This document shows, piece by piece, positions 41,253 to 51,107 of a DNA stretch of 52,610 bases. The notes under the pieces are model-generated. The model was not told where the DNA came from. It worked only from the letters and a program-made list of their open reading frames with translations, and ran no database searches. Each line of letters opens with the position of its first letter. Position 1 is the stretch's first letter. Made by a program: the position numbers and the translations under genes. Location of the stretch: the NCBI GenBank assembly GCA_050250665.1, contig JBFWOF010000047.1:1-52610 (forward strand), read 5' to 3'. This DNA comes from JADKFD01 sp050250665 (GTDB taxonomy: Bacteria; Pseudomonadota; Gammaproteobacteria; Xanthomonadales; SZUA-5).

Positions 41253-42692
41253 CTACTGCCAGGCGGCGTAGCAGATCGCGGTCAACGATCCGACGAAGAA
41301 GGTCAGGCCGAGCTGCAGCAAACCATTCGCGGCGAGGATCAGACGCACATCGCCGGGTGCGGTGATGGCGTGCTCGTGCTCGGGCTCGTCGAAGTACATG
41401 ACCTTGATGACGCGCAGATAGTAGAAGGCGCCGACCACGGCCATGACCACGGCGATCACTGCCAGCCACAGCCAGCCGGCATTGATGGCGGCCTGCAGCA
41501 CATATAGCTTGGAGAAGAAGCCAACCAGCGGCGGAAAGCCCGCCAGCGACGCCATGATCAGCAGCATCAGGAAGGCAAACCAGGGATTGCGCTGGTTCAG
41601 CCCCTTGAAGTCCTCGATACGCTCGGCCTCAAAGCCGGCGTGGGACAGGGCAATGATCATGCCGAAGGCGCCGGTGGTCATCAGCGCATAGGTGATGGCG
41701 TAGAACATCGCAGCTGCCATGCCGTCATCGCTGCCGCTCATGATGCCGAGCAGCACGAAGCCCACATGGGAAATGGTCGAGTAGGCCAGCATGCGCTTGA
41801 GGTTGGTCTGGGCGATGGCAGCCAGATTGCCTACGACCAGCGACATCAGTGCCAGGAAACCGAGCATCTGCGACCAGTCGTGCACCAGCGGTGCCAGACC
41901 CTCGGTCAGCAGGCGGAAGGCCATGCCCACACCAGCGAGCTTGGGCGCGGCGGCCAGGAAAAGGGTGACCCCGGTCGGTGCGCCCTGATAGACATCGGGA
42001 ATCCACATGTGGAAGGGCACCGCACCCAGCTTGAAGCCGATGCCGACGACGATGAAGACCACCGCGAAGGACAACACCACGCGTGGGTGATCGCCAGCCG
42101 CGAGGCGCGTGGCAATTTCCGTAAGGTCCAGGCTGCCGGTCAGACCGTAGAGCATGGACATGCCATAGAGCAGCAGGCCCGATGCCAGCGCGCCCAGGAC
42201 GAAATACTTCATCGCCGATTCTGCGGCGACCGGCGAGTCACGATCGAGGGCCACCATCGCGTAGGACGACAGCGCCATCAGTTCCAGACCGAGATAGATC
42301 GTCAGCATGTTGCCGCCGGAGATCAGGATGCACATGCCCAGCACGGCGAACAGCGCCAGCGTGTAGAACTCGGACACGAACAGCTTGTTGGTGCGCAGGA
42401 AGAACTTGGCGTAGACGAAAACAATGGCCGTGCTGAGATAGACAAAGAGCTTGAGCACATCGCCCATGCCATCGCGGATGAACATGCCGCCGGCCACGGA
42501 AACGCGCTCGCCCATGTTGAAATCGCGCAGCGTCAGGATGGCGGTGAACACCAGTGCCAGGGTTGCCAGGAAATGCACCAGACCGCGACGCTTCTCGTCG
42601 ATGTAGAGGCCGGCAATCAGGATCAGCGAGGTCAGTCCGAGCAAAAAGATCTCGGGCAGCATCGGCAGCAGATCGTTCCAGGAGTGAATCAT
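41253..42692 (-). CDS. nuoN: NADH-quinone oxidoreductase subunit N
   Basis: 479 residues, fourteen predicted membrane helices, antiporter-like (Mrp type) subunit. Conserved glutamate and lysine positions lie in GLELMALSSYAMVALDRDS and in GFKLGAVPFHMWIPDVYQGAPTG. It is the terminal proton-pumping membrane subunit of complex I and the last gene of the operon here. Length is normal. The start is the ATG at 42692, 14 bases after the nuoM stop. The 3' end runs into the REP-bounded element at 40983-41243. Confidence 0.96.
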   Translation of the reverse strand: MIHSWNDLLPMLPEIFLLGLTSLILIAGLYIDEKRRGLVHFLATLALVFTAILTLRDFNMGERVSVAGGMFIRDGMGDVLKLFVYLSTAIVFVYAKFFLRTNKLFVSEFYTLALFAVLGMCILISGGNMLTIYLGLELMALSSYAMVALDRDSPVAAESAMKYFVLGALASGLLLYGMSMLYGLTGSLDLTEIATRLAAGDHPRVVLSFAVVFIVVGIGFKLGAVPFHMWIPDVYQGAPTGVTLFLAAAPKLAGVGMAFRLLTEGLAPLVHDWSQMLGFLALMSLVVGNLAAIAQTNLKRMLAYSTISHVGFVLLGIMSGSDDGMAAAMFYAITYALMTTGAFGMIIALSHAGFEAERIEDFKGLNQRNPWFAFLMLLIMASLAGFPPLVGFFSKLYVLQAAINAGWLWLAVIAVVMAVVGAFYYLRVIKVMYFDEPEHEHAITAPGDVRLILAANGLLQLGLTFFVGSLTAICYAAWQ

Positions 42693-42705
42693 GGTGTTTA
42701 GGTCC

Positions 42706-44235
42706 TCAACCCGGAATGCCGATCAGTTTGCTGGCGGTGACATGCTCGATCAGTGCCTCGACACTGCTCTGCATGACCTTGATCAACGGATCCGGCCACA
42801 AGCCGATCAGCAGTACAAAGAAGGCGAGGGTGCCCATGACCACCCATTCGCGCGAATTCAGATCCTTGAGCTCGGCGACGTGGCTGTTGGCGACATCACC
42901 GAAGATCACCCGCTTGACCAGCCATAGCGTGTAGGCGGCACCCAGGATCAGGGTCAGACCCGCCAGCGCGGCGACGCCCAGGCTCATCTTGACCGTGGCC
43001 AGGATGACCATGAATTCGCCGACGAAGCCGCTGGTGCCGGGCAGTCCGCAATTGGCCATCGCAAACAGCACGACGAAGGCGGAGAACCACGGCATGGTGT
43101 TGACCACGCCGCCGTAATCGGCGATCTGGCGGGAGTGCACGCGGTCGTAAAGCACGCCTACGGCGCCGAACATCGCGGCTGACACGAAACCATGGGAAAT
43201 CATCTGCACCATGGCGCCCTGCATACCCAGCGCAGCGCTGTCAGCCGAGTTCTTGTCCAGCACCAGCGCAATGGCGATGAACAGACCGATGGTGACAAAA
43301 CCCATGTGGCTGATCGAGGAATAGGCGATCAGCTTCTTCATGTCCTGCTGGGCCAGCGCGACAAAGCCGATGTAGACCACGGCCACCAGCGAGAGCGCGA
43401 TGATCAGCCAGGCGTATTCGGCGCTGGCGTCAGGTGCGATCGGCAGGGAGAAACGCAGGAAGCCGTAGCCGCCGACCTTCAGCATCACCGCAGCCAGCAC
43501 CATGGAACCACCGGTCGGCGCCTCGACGTGGGCGTCCGGCAACCAGGTGTGTACCGGCCACATCGGAATCTTGACGGCAAAGGCCAGCAGGAAGGCGAAG
43601 AACACCCAAGTCTGCTCGGTCATGGTCAGCGACATGGCCTGCAGATCGGCCAACTGGAAGCTCTGCCCCTTGAGGTACAGGTAGATCAGGCCCAGCAGCA
43701 TGAACACCGACCCTAGGAAGGTGTACAGGAAGAACTTGAGCGAGGCGTAGACCCGTCGTGGGCCGCCCCAGATGCCGATGATGATGAACATCGGAATCAG
43801 CATGCCTTCGAAGAAGACATAGAACAGCAGCGCATCCTGAGCCGCAAACACACCGTTCATCAGACCGGCCAGCGCCAGGAAGGCGGCCACATACTGGCTG
43901 GGCTTGTAATCGATGACTTCCCAGCCGGCGATCAGCACCAGTACCGTGACGATGGACGTGAGCACGATCAGCGGCAGGCTGAAGCCGTCGATGCCCAGAT
44001 GGTATTCCACGGCGAAAGCCGGAATCCACGAGCTGCGCTCGACGAACTGCATGGCGCTGGTCGACGCATCGAAGTTCGACCACAGCGGTATGCACAGCGC
44101 CAGGGTTGCCAGCGACACCAGCAGGGCCAGCCACTTTGCAGCGCCGGCGTTGCGGTCGCCGGTGACCAGCACCGCGACAGCACCGGCGATCGGTAGCCAG
44201 ATGAATAGGGAGAGTAGTGGCCAATCGGCGAACAT
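42706..44235 (-). CDS. nuoM: NADH-quinone oxidoreductase subunit M
   Basis: 509 residues. Antiporter-like helices are present throughout, with YFVFFEGMLIPMFIIIG-type (here VFFEGMLIPMFIIIG), the lysine-containing KIPMWPVHTWLPDAHVEAPT and SISHMGFVTIG. It forms one of the three proton channels of the membrane arm. Order N-M-L is the usual 3' end of nuo operons. The start at 44235 follows nuoL by 16 bases. Confidence 0.97.
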   Translation of the reverse strand: MFADWPLLSLFIWLPIAGAVAVLVTGDRNAGAAKWLALLVSLATLALCIPLWSNFDASTSAMQFVERSSWIPAFAVEYHLGIDGFSLPLIVLTSIVTVLVLIAGWEVIDYKPSQYVAAFLALAGLMNGVFAAQDALLFYVFFEGMLIPMFIIIGIWGGPRRVYASLKFFLYTFLGSVFMLLGLIYLYLKGQSFQLADLQAMSLTMTEQTWVFFAFLLAFAVKIPMWPVHTWLPDAHVEAPTGGSMVLAAVMLKVGGYGFLRFSLPIAPDASAEYAWLIIALSLVAVVYIGFVALAQQDMKKLIAYSSISHMGFVTIGLFIAIALVLDKNSADSAALGMQGAMVQMISHGFVSAAMFGAVGVLYDRVHSRQIADYGGVVNTMPWFSAFVVLFAMANCGLPGTSGFVGEFMVILATVKMSLGVAALAGLTLILGAAYTLWLVKRVIFGDVANSHVAELKDLNSREWVVMGTLAFFVLLIGLWPDPLIKVMQSSVEALIEHVTASKLIGIPG

Positions 44236-44251
44236 GGGTCGCTCGTTCTTG

Positions 44252-46267
44252 TTATTGAAGCAGGGCGAAAGCGCCGACGATGACGATCAGACCGAGGATC
44301 ATCATGAAGGCGTAGTGATACAGAAAGCCGGACTGCAGCTTGCGCACCGAGTAGGCGATCTTCGAGACCATTCCAGCGGAGCCGTCCACGATCACGCCAT
44401 CGATGATGGCCTGATCGCCGACGCGCCAGAAGAAGCGTCCCAGCAGCACGCTGCCGCGGGCAAATACCGCCTGATAGAACTCGTCAAAGCCGTATTTGCG
44501 TTCCAGCAATCGATGGATCGGGGCCAGGGCGCTCTGCGCCTTGTCGGCCACCGAGGGATTGAACAGATAGATATAGGTAGCCAGGCCAGCACCCAGCAGC
44601 GCCAGGATCACCGGCACGGTGATGAAGCCGTGCAGCGCGAAGGCCAAGGGGCCATGCGCGAAATGCTCAGCCATGGCTGCCAGCGGTTCGCGCCCTTCGG
44701 CCACGAAGATCGCGCCGTCGAAGAAGTGGCCAAACAGCATCGGACCGGCGATGAACCAGCCGAGGAACAGGGAAGGGACGGCCAGCAGCAGCAAGGGCAT
44801 GGTTACAACCCAGCCTGGATCGTGCGGCTTGTGCTCGCCATGGCCATGATGATCGTCGTGGCCGTGGTCATCGTGGGCGTGATCGTCATGGCCGGCGCCG
44901 AAGCGCTCCTGACCATGGAAAGCCAGATAGAGCATGCGGAAGGAGTAGAAGGCGGTGACGGCGACACCGATCAGCAAGCTGATATGGGCAAAAGTGGCAC
45001 CTGGACGATCTGAATGCTCCACCGCCATCAGGATCGCGTCCTTGGAGAAGAAGCCGCTGGTGCCGGGGAAACCCATCAGCGCCAGCGTGCCAGCCCAGGC
45101 GGTGATGAAGGTCAGCGGCATGTACTTGCGCAGGCCGCCCATGCGCCGCAGGTCCTGCTCGTGGTGCAGGGCGATGATCACCGAGCCGGCACCGAGGAAC
45201 AGCAGCGCCTTGAAGAAGGCATGGGTGACCAGGTGGAAGATCGCCGCGGAATAGGCCGAAGCGCCCAGGGCCACGGTCATGTAGCCGAGCTGGGACAGCG
45301 TCGAATAGGCCACCACGCGCTTGATGTCGTTCTGGACGATGCCGATGAAACCCATGAACAGCGCGGTGATCGATCCGATCACGAGGATGGTCGACAGCGC
45401 GGTTTCCGACAGCTCGAACAGCGGCGACATGCGCGCCACCATGAAGATGCCGGCCGTGACCATGGTGGCGGCGTGGATCAGCGCTGAAATCGGGGTCGGG
45501 CCTTCCATGGAATCGGGCAGCCACACATGCAGCGGCACCTGTGCGCTCTTGCCCATCGCGCCCACAAACAGCAGCAGACAGATCAGCGTCGGCACTGCCC
45601 ATTCCACCGTGCCGTAAGGATTGAAGCTCTGGCCTACCAGTTCCGGTGCTTTCTGGAACACGGTGGCGTAATCGAGACTGCCGAGGTAGGCCAGGACCAG
45701 GCCGATGCCCAGCAGGAAGCCGAAATCACCCACCCGGTTGACCAGAAAGGCCTTGAGGTTGGCAAAGATGGCGGTCGGGCGCTTGTACCAGAAGCCGATG
45801 AGCAGGTAGGAGACCAGACCCACCGCTTCCCAGCCGAAGAACAGCTGCATGAAGTTGTTGCTCATCACCAGCATCAACATCGCGAAGGTGAACAGCGAGA
45901 TGTAGGAGAAGAAGCGCTGGTAGCCCGGATCATCGTGCATGTAGCCGATGGTGTAGATGTGCACCATGAGCGACACCGAAGTCACGACCACCATCATGGT
46001 GGCGGTGAGGGCGTCAACCAGAAAGCCGACTTCGGCCTTGATCGAGCCGACCTCGAACCAGGTGTAGATCGACAGGTTGACCGGCAGATGAGCGTCGAGC
46101 GCGATCAGCTTGAGTACGTAGAGACTGAGCGCGGCGCTGACGGTGACACCGAGGATGGTGATCCAGTGCGCGCCGGCGCGGCCGATCTGGCGACCGAACA
46201 GGCCGGCCAGGATGGCGCCGAGCAAGGGCGCCAGGGCGATGGTGAGTAGCAGGGTCTTGGTAATCAT
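44252..46267 (-). CDS. nuoL: NADH-quinone oxidoreductase subunit L
   Basis: 671 residues, the largest antiporter-like subunit with its long C-terminal lateral helix (last ~120 residues). Signature segments are GWEAVGLVSYLLIGFWY, SAQVPLHVWLPDSMEGPTP and HAFFKALLFLGAGSVI. A loop at about residues 457-482 is very rich in His and Asp (GHDDHAHDDHGHDDHHGHGEH), more so than in E. coli NuoL, and could bind metal ions. The gene is one base apart from nuoK. Confidence 0.97.
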   Translation of the reverse strand: MITKTLLLTIALAPLLGAILAGLFGRQIGRAGAHWITILGVTVSAALSLYVLKLIALDAHLPVNLSIYTWFEVGSIKAEVGFLVDALTATMMVVVTSVSLMVHIYTIGYMHDDPGYQRFFSYISLFTFAMLMLVMSNNFMQLFFGWEAVGLVSYLLIGFWYKRPTAIFANLKAFLVNRVGDFGFLLGIGLVLAYLGSLDYATVFQKAPELVGQSFNPYGTVEWAVPTLICLLLFVGAMGKSAQVPLHVWLPDSMEGPTPISALIHAATMVTAGIFMVARMSPLFELSETALSTILVIGSITALFMGFIGIVQNDIKRVVAYSTLSQLGYMTVALGASAYSAAIFHLVTHAFFKALLFLGAGSVIIALHHEQDLRRMGGLRKYMPLTFITAWAGTLALMGFPGTSGFFSKDAILMAVEHSDRPGATFAHISLLIGVAVTAFYSFRMLYLAFHGQERFGAGHDDHAHDDHGHDDHHGHGEHKPHDPGWVVTMPLLLLAVPSLFLGWFIAGPMLFGHFFDGAIFVAEGREPLAAMAEHFAHGPLAFALHGFITVPVILALLGAGLATYIYLFNPSVADKAQSALAPIHRLLERKYGFDEFYQAVFARGSVLLGRFFWRVGDQAIIDGVIVDGSAGMVSKIAYSVRKLQSGFLYHYAFMMILGLIVIVGAFALLQ

Positions 46268-46268
46268 C

Positions 46269-46574
46269 TCAGCCCCGCATCTGATCGAGTTCGCCGACGT
46301 TGATCGTGCGCCGGTTACGGAACACGACCACCAGAATCGCCAGGCCGATGGCAGCCTCGGCAGCAGCCACGGTCAGGATGAAGAACACGAAGACCTGTCC
46401 TGCCATGTCGTCCAGATAGCGCGAGAAAGCTATGAAGTTCATGTTGACGCTGAGCAGCATCAACTCGATCGCCATCAACAGCACGATGATGTTCTTGCGG
46501 TTGATGAAGATGCCGGCGACGCTGATACAGAACAGGATCGCCGCCAGAATCAGCCAATACGATAATGGAATCAT
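46269..46574 (-). CDS. nuoK: NADH-quinone oxidoreductase subunit K
   Basis: 101 residues and three membrane helices. The conserved intramembrane glutamates lie in VLLMAIELMLLSVNMNF and in LTVAAAEAAIGLAI. NuoK is part of the E-channel of complex I. It overlaps nuoJ by four bases and is followed by nuoL one base later, consistent with coupled translation. Confidence 0.97.
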   Translation of the reverse strand: MIPLSYWLILAAILFCISVAGIFINRKNIIVLLMAIELMLLSVNMNFIAFSRYLDDMAGQVFVFFILTVAAAEAAIGLAILVVVFRNRRTINVGELDQMRG

Positions 46575-47185
46575 CCGCCGTGTCCCTCCCTGGACTCACT
46601 GGCCATCTTGACGATGCGCAGACGGTCGGCCTTGGTGACCATGCCCTGCCGGCCCGGATCCTGCGTCTTCAAGCCTTCGCGTCGACGGTGCGTCAGCGCA
46701 ATCGCGGCGACGATGGCCACCAGCAGAATGACCGCTGCGATCTCGAAGGGGTACACGTACTCGGTGTACAGCAGTCGTCCCAGCGCTTCGGTGTTGCTGC
46801 CTTCGACAACGGCCGAAGGCGAGGCGAACTTGTCCAGACCGAAGTGGCGCGTGCCCAGTACCGCGATCATCTGGGCGGCCATGATGGCGGCCACCAGCAG
46901 ACCCACCGGCAGATAACGCGTGAATCCTTCTCGCAGCGGCGTGATGTTGATGTCCAGCATCATCACCACGAACAGGAACAGCACCATCACCGCGCCGACG
47001 TAGACCAGGATCAGGGTGATGCCGAGGAATTCCGCGCGCAGCAGGATCCACAGCATCGCGCTGGTGAAGAAGGTCAACACCAGACACATCACCGCGTGGA
47101 CCGGGTTGCGCACGGTAATCACCGCACCGGCAGCCAGCACCAGCAGGGTGGAGAGCGCAAAAAACAGGATCAGCTCGATGCTCAT
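46571..47185 (-). CDS. nuoJ: NADH-quinone oxidoreductase subunit J
   Basis: 204 residues, five membrane helices. The conserved VMCLVLTFFTSAMLWIL and GITLILVYVGAVMVLFLFV stretches, including the Tyr- and Gly-rich third helix with a pi-bulge, are visible. I start it at the ATG at 47185 (MSIELILFF), because the longer frame opening at 47254 would overlap the coding part of nuoI. The C-terminal ~40 residues are charged. Confidence 0.93.
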   Translation of the reverse strand: MSIELILFFALSTLLVLAAGAVITVRNPVHAVMCLVLTFFTSAMLWILLRAEFLGITLILVYVGAVMVLFLFVVMMLDINITPLREGFTRYLPVGLLVAAIMAAQMIAVLGTRHFGLDKFASPSAVVEGSNTEALGRLLYTEYVYPFEIAAVILLVAIVAAIALTHRRREGLKTQDPGRQGMVTKADRLRIVKMASESREGHGG

Positions 47186-47195
47186 GAGGGCGTCT

Positions 47196-47684
47196 TCAGC
47201 GGTAGGGAGCATCCAGCGCCCGGGCCTCGGCAATCTCTTTCTCGAAGCGATCACCGATGGCGAGCAACTGCTGCTTGTTCACGACGTTCTCGCCGCGGGT
47301 TTCAAAATGGTATTCGAGGATGTGGGTCTCGACGATCGAGTCCACCGGACAGGACTCTTCGCAGAATCCGCAGAAGATGCACTTGAACAGGTCGATGTCG
47401 TAGCGCGTGGTGCGGCGGGTGCCATCTGCGCGCTGTTCGGAATCGATGGTGATCGCCAGCGCCGGGCACACGGCCTCGCACAGCTTGCAGGCAATACAGC
47501 GTTCTTCGCCGTTCGGGTAGCGGCGCAGTGCATGCAGTCCACGAAAGCGGTTGGACTTCGGAAACTTCTCTTCCGGATACCGCAGCGTGTACTTGGAGCG
47601 GAAGAAGTAGCGACCGGTCAGCGAAAGTCCGACCAGCAGCTCCTTCAGCATCAGGCTTTTGAAATAGTGCGTAATTGCGCCCAT
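47196..47684 (-). CDS. nuoI: NADH-quinone oxidoreductase subunit I
   Basis: 162 residues with two [4Fe-4S] ferredoxin motifs, CIACKLCEAVCP (about 60-71) and CIFCGFCEESCP (about 99-110), which hold clusters N6a and N6b in the hydrophilic arm. It is one of the shortest peripheral-arm subunits and the length is typical. It is separated by 14 bases from nuoH. Confidence 0.97.
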   Translation of the reverse strand: MGAITHYFKSLMLKELLVGLSLTGRYFFRSKYTLRYPEEKFPKSNRFRGLHALRRYPNGEERCIACKLCEAVCPALAITIDSEQRADGTRRTTRYDIDLFKCIFCGFCEESCPVDSIVETHILEYHFETRGENVVNKQQLLAIGDRFEKEIAEARALDAPYR

Positions 47685-47698
47685 CGTGCTTTCTCCGG

Positions 47699-48718
47699 TC
47701 AGACGCCGCGTTCGACCATCTTGGTCACGATCAGGATCGCGATCACCACGATCCAGACGATGGTGATCGGAATGAATACCTTCCAGCCCAGACGCATGAT
47801 CTGGTCATAGCGATAGCGCGGGAAGGTGGCGCGGAACCACAGATAGCAGAACATGAAGAAGAAGGCTTTGCCGAACAGCCAGATGAAACTGGGTGCGCCC
47901 AGCGGGCCGCCGACCCAGCCTTGCAGCGGCGACAGCCAGCCGCCCAGGAACATGATCGCCGCCAGGAAGCTGATCAGGATCATGTTGGCGTATTCGGCCA
48001 GGAAGAACACGGCGAAGGCCGCGCCCGAGTATTCGACGTGGAAGCCGGCGACGATTTCAGACTCGCCTTCGGCGACGTCGAAGGGAGCGCGATTGGTTTC
48101 AGCGACGCCAGAGATGACGTAGATGATGAACAGCGGCAGCAGCGGCAGCCAGAACCATTCGAACAGACCGGCATTGCCCTGCTGGGCGAGCACGATTTTC
48201 TCGATGTTGAGGCTGCCCGAGGCCACGATGACGCCGACCAGCGCAAAGCCCATCGCGATTTCGTAGGACACGATCTGCGCGGCCGAACGCATGGCACCGA
48301 GGAAGGCGTACTTGGAGTTCGAAGCCCAGCCGGCGAGGATGACGCCATAGACGCCGAGCGAGGTCATCGCCAGCAGATACAGCAGACCGGCGTCGATCTG
48401 CGACAGCGCCACGCCTTCGTCAAAGGAGACCACGGCCCAGGCGGCGAAAGCCGGCGCCAGGGTCAGCAGAGGGGCCAGAATGTAGAGCGTGCGATCGGCG
48501 TTGCTCGGAACCACCAGTTCCTTGAACAGCATCTTGGTGGTGTCGGCAAAGGGCTGCAGCAGGGCGAAGGGACCAATCTCGGTCGGGCCCAGACGGACCT
48601 GCATGAAACCGATGACCTTGCGCTCGGCCAGCGTGTAGAAAGCAACCGCGATGATCAGCGGAACGCTGATCAGCAGGATCTTGAAGAGGACCCAAAGTAC
48701 CAGCAGCAGATCATCCAT
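47699..48718 (-). CDS. nuoH: NADH-quinone oxidoreductase subunit H
   Basis: 339 residues and eight membrane helices. Conserved parts include AERKVIGFMQVRLGPTEIGP, the quinone-chamber loop ETNRAPFDVAEGESEIV with its acidic cluster, and GYHVEYSG-type (here GFHVEYSGAAFAVFFLAEY). It connects the quinone site to the membrane arm. The start overlaps the nuoG stop by eight bases. Confidence 0.97.
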   Translation of the reverse strand: MDDLLLVLWVLFKILLISVPLIIAVAFYTLAERKVIGFMQVRLGPTEIGPFALLQPFADTTKMLFKELVVPSNADRTLYILAPLLTLAPAFAAWAVVSFDEGVALSQIDAGLLYLLAMTSLGVYGVILAGWASNSKYAFLGAMRSAAQIVSYEIAMGFALVGVIVASGSLNIEKIVLAQQGNAGLFEWFWLPLLPLFIIYVISGVAETNRAPFDVAEGESEIVAGFHVEYSGAAFAVFFLAEYANMILISFLAAIMFLGGWLSPLQGWVGGPLGAPSFIWLFGKAFFFMFCYLWFRATFPRYRYDQIMRLGWKVFIPITIVWIVVIAILIVTKMVERGV

Positions 48719-51107
48719 GACTCACCTGCTCGATCTGAATGCGCTGGCCGGATGCCGGTAGCGCGGCGGTGGAGGCATAGCCGGAGGGCACACGACAGAC
48801 ACCGCGCGGCACTTCGGCACTGGCGTGGCAGGCATAGCGCTGACCGCCGATCGCGACCTGGCTGGACTGGCCTATCCCCAGCGCCAGGGCGTCTTCAGGA
48901 TGCAGCGCCAGGCTCTCGTCGCCGGCCAGCACCGTGGCTTGCAGGGCAGCTGAGCGACGGACCACGGCATCGACCCGGTAAATCGGTATGTAGCGCTGCA
49001 CGATCAAGCCATCGCCCATGGCCACCGGGGCCGGCGAGAGCTGGGCGATACCGGCCTCAAACGGGGCCGGATTCAGCAGCGGACGCACCTTGGCGTGCAC
49101 GGCGGCAAAGTCGATGGCGTCAAAGCCGGACACATTCATGGCTTCGCCAAGTGCGCGCAGCACTCGCCAGCCGGCGCGTGCCTCGCCCGGCAGTTTGGCT
49201 GCGGCCGACACGGTTTGAATTCCGCCATCGACATTGATGTAGCTGCCTTCGGTTTCCGGCGGCAGGCCGATCGGCAGCAGCACATCGGCGTTCGCTTCAA
49301 GCGCCGGGCTCGAGAATGCGGCGAAGGCCAGAACGAATTCGGCCGACTTCAGCGCCTCCACGGTGGCTGCCGGTTGGGCGAAGTCCTCAGCCGGTTCGGC
49401 GCCGTAGACCAGATAGATCCGGCGTGGTGCGCGCACCACGTCCAGGGCCGAGCGGCCAATGGCGGACGCGCTGCCACCGGGACCGCGATGGGGCACGCAA
49501 CCCACCCGCCAGGCGGCCATGGCGTTGGCACCGGCCGGCATTTCGTCGTAGCTGCTGGAGCTGTGTTCGGCGATATAACGGGCAAAGCGCCGCAGCAGCG
49601 AGGCTGCCGGATGACGCACGGCCTGATCGCCGAGCAGCACGCGGCTGTCAGTCTTGTCATTGAGACTGCGGGCAATGGCAGTGGCCGCATCCTTGTGGCT
49701 GGAGCGTGAGGCCCAGTCGCGCAGTTCCTCGCCAGTGGCGATGCCGCGCAACTCGGCCAGGGCCTGCGCGACCGCTGCCAGATCGGCGACTTGCTGGGCC
49801 GGATCTCCGACCAGATGTTGGTCGATGCCGAAGAGGTGATCGAAAGCCAGCGGATTGATGGCGTGCACCTGGGCGCCGCGCTGCCAGGCATGGCGGATCC
49901 GGTGGCCGAGCAGCGGAGCCTCATGGCGCGGGTTGGCGCCGACCAGAAGCAGCGCTCCCAGCTGACTGTAGCCTGCCATCGGCGCACCAAAGCCGGGTGC
50001 GGCGGGCCTGGCGGCGTCGTCGCTGAAGTCCAGTTGCTGCAAGCGATGATCGATGTTGGCGGAGCCGAGACCGCGGACCAGGGCCTGCGTCAGGTACAGC
50101 TCTTCGGCGCTGAAGCTGGGGCTGACCAGTGCCGCCAGTTGCTCGGCGCTGTTGCGCGAAATCGCGCCTGCCAGGCCCTCGGCTGCGGCCTTGATGCCTT
50201 CCTCCCAGGACACATCCACCCAGACGCCGTCACGCTTGACCCGCGGCGTGGTCAGGCGATCGGCGTGCTGCAGGCCCTGATGGCTGTAGCGGTCGCGATC
50301 CGACAGCCAGTTCTCGTTGATGGCGTCGTTGTCGCGCGGCACCGTGCGCATCACTTCGCCACGCCGCAGATGCAGATAGAGATTCGATCCCAGCGCATCG
50401 TGATAACCGATGCCCTCGCGGGCGATCAGTTCCCATGGACGGGCGCGGAATCGGAAGACCTTGTTGGTCAGTGCGCCCACCGGGCACAGATCGATGATGT
50501 TGCCGGACAGTTCCGAGCGCAGCGAGCGGCCAATGTAGGTGCCGATCTCGGTGTGCTCACCGCGGAACATGCCGCCGAGTTCGGTGGTGCCGGCGATGTC
50601 ATCCATGAAGCGCACGCAGCGGGTGCAATGGATGCAGCGGGTCATGTCGGTGGCGACCAGCGGGCCGAGATTCTCGTCCGGGACCACGCGCTTGCGCTCG
50701 CTGAAACGGGACACCGAGCGGCCGTAGCCCATGGCCACGTCCTGCAGTTCGCATTCGCCGCCCTGATCGCAGATCGGGCAATCCAGCGGATGGTTGACCA
50801 GCAGGAATTCCATGACGTTGCGTTGCGAGTCCAGCGCCCGCTTGCTGCGGGTATAGACCTTCATCCCCTCCATGACCGGTGTGGCGCAGGCCGGCATCGG
50901 TTTCGGGGCCTTTTCGACATCGACCAGGCACATGCGGCAATTGGCCGCGATCGCCAGCTTCTCGTGATAGCAGAAGCGCGGAATCTGGATGCCGGCCTTG
51001 TCGGCAGCCTGGATGATCATCGCACCCTTGGGTGCCTGCATCGGCTTGCCGTCAATTTCGATATTGACCAGATCAGGGGCCTGTTGTCCGGTAGGCACCG
51101 CGCTCAT
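48711..51107 (-). CDS. nuoG: NADH-quinone oxidoreductase subunit G
   Basis: 798 residues. The N-terminal third carries the iron-sulfur sites: [2Fe-2S] (FCYHEKL, CRMCLVDVE, CATPV), the His/Cys [4Fe-4S] motif CPICDQGGECELQD and the CIHCTRC/CPVGAL pair. The rest is a molybdopterin-oxidoreductase-like fold without the metal-binding site of true molybdoenzymes, as usual for NuoG. Extra cysteines for an N7-type cluster, present in E. coli, are not apparent in the region following CPVGALT. nuoF overlaps its start by four bases. Confidence 0.96.
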   Translation of the reverse strand: MSAVPTGQQAPDLVNIEIDGKPMQAPKGAMIIQAADKAGIQIPRFCYHEKLAIAANCRMCLVDVEKAPKPMPACATPVMEGMKVYTRSKRALDSQRNVMEFLLVNHPLDCPICDQGGECELQDVAMGYGRSVSRFSERKRVVPDENLGPLVATDMTRCIHCTRCVRFMDDIAGTTELGGMFRGEHTEIGTYIGRSLRSELSGNIIDLCPVGALTNKVFRFRARPWELIAREGIGYHDALGSNLYLHLRRGEVMRTVPRDNDAINENWLSDRDRYSHQGLQHADRLTTPRVKRDGVWVDVSWEEGIKAAAEGLAGAISRNSAEQLAALVSPSFSAEELYLTQALVRGLGSANIDHRLQQLDFSDDAARPAAPGFGAPMAGYSQLGALLLVGANPRHEAPLLGHRIRHAWQRGAQVHAINPLAFDHLFGIDQHLVGDPAQQVADLAAVAQALAELRGIATGEELRDWASRSSHKDAATAIARSLNDKTDSRVLLGDQAVRHPAASLLRRFARYIAEHSSSSYDEMPAGANAMAAWRVGCVPHRGPGGSASAIGRSALDVVRAPRRIYLVYGAEPAEDFAQPAATVEALKSAEFVLAFAAFSSPALEANADVLLPIGLPPETEGSYINVDGGIQTVSAAAKLPGEARAGWRVLRALGEAMNVSGFDAIDFAAVHAKVRPLLNPAPFEAGIAQLSPAPVAMGDGLIVQRYIPIYRVDAVVRRSAALQATVLAGDESLALHPEDALALGIGQSSQVAIGGQRYACHASAEVPRGVCRVPSGYASTAALPASGQRIQIEQVSHG

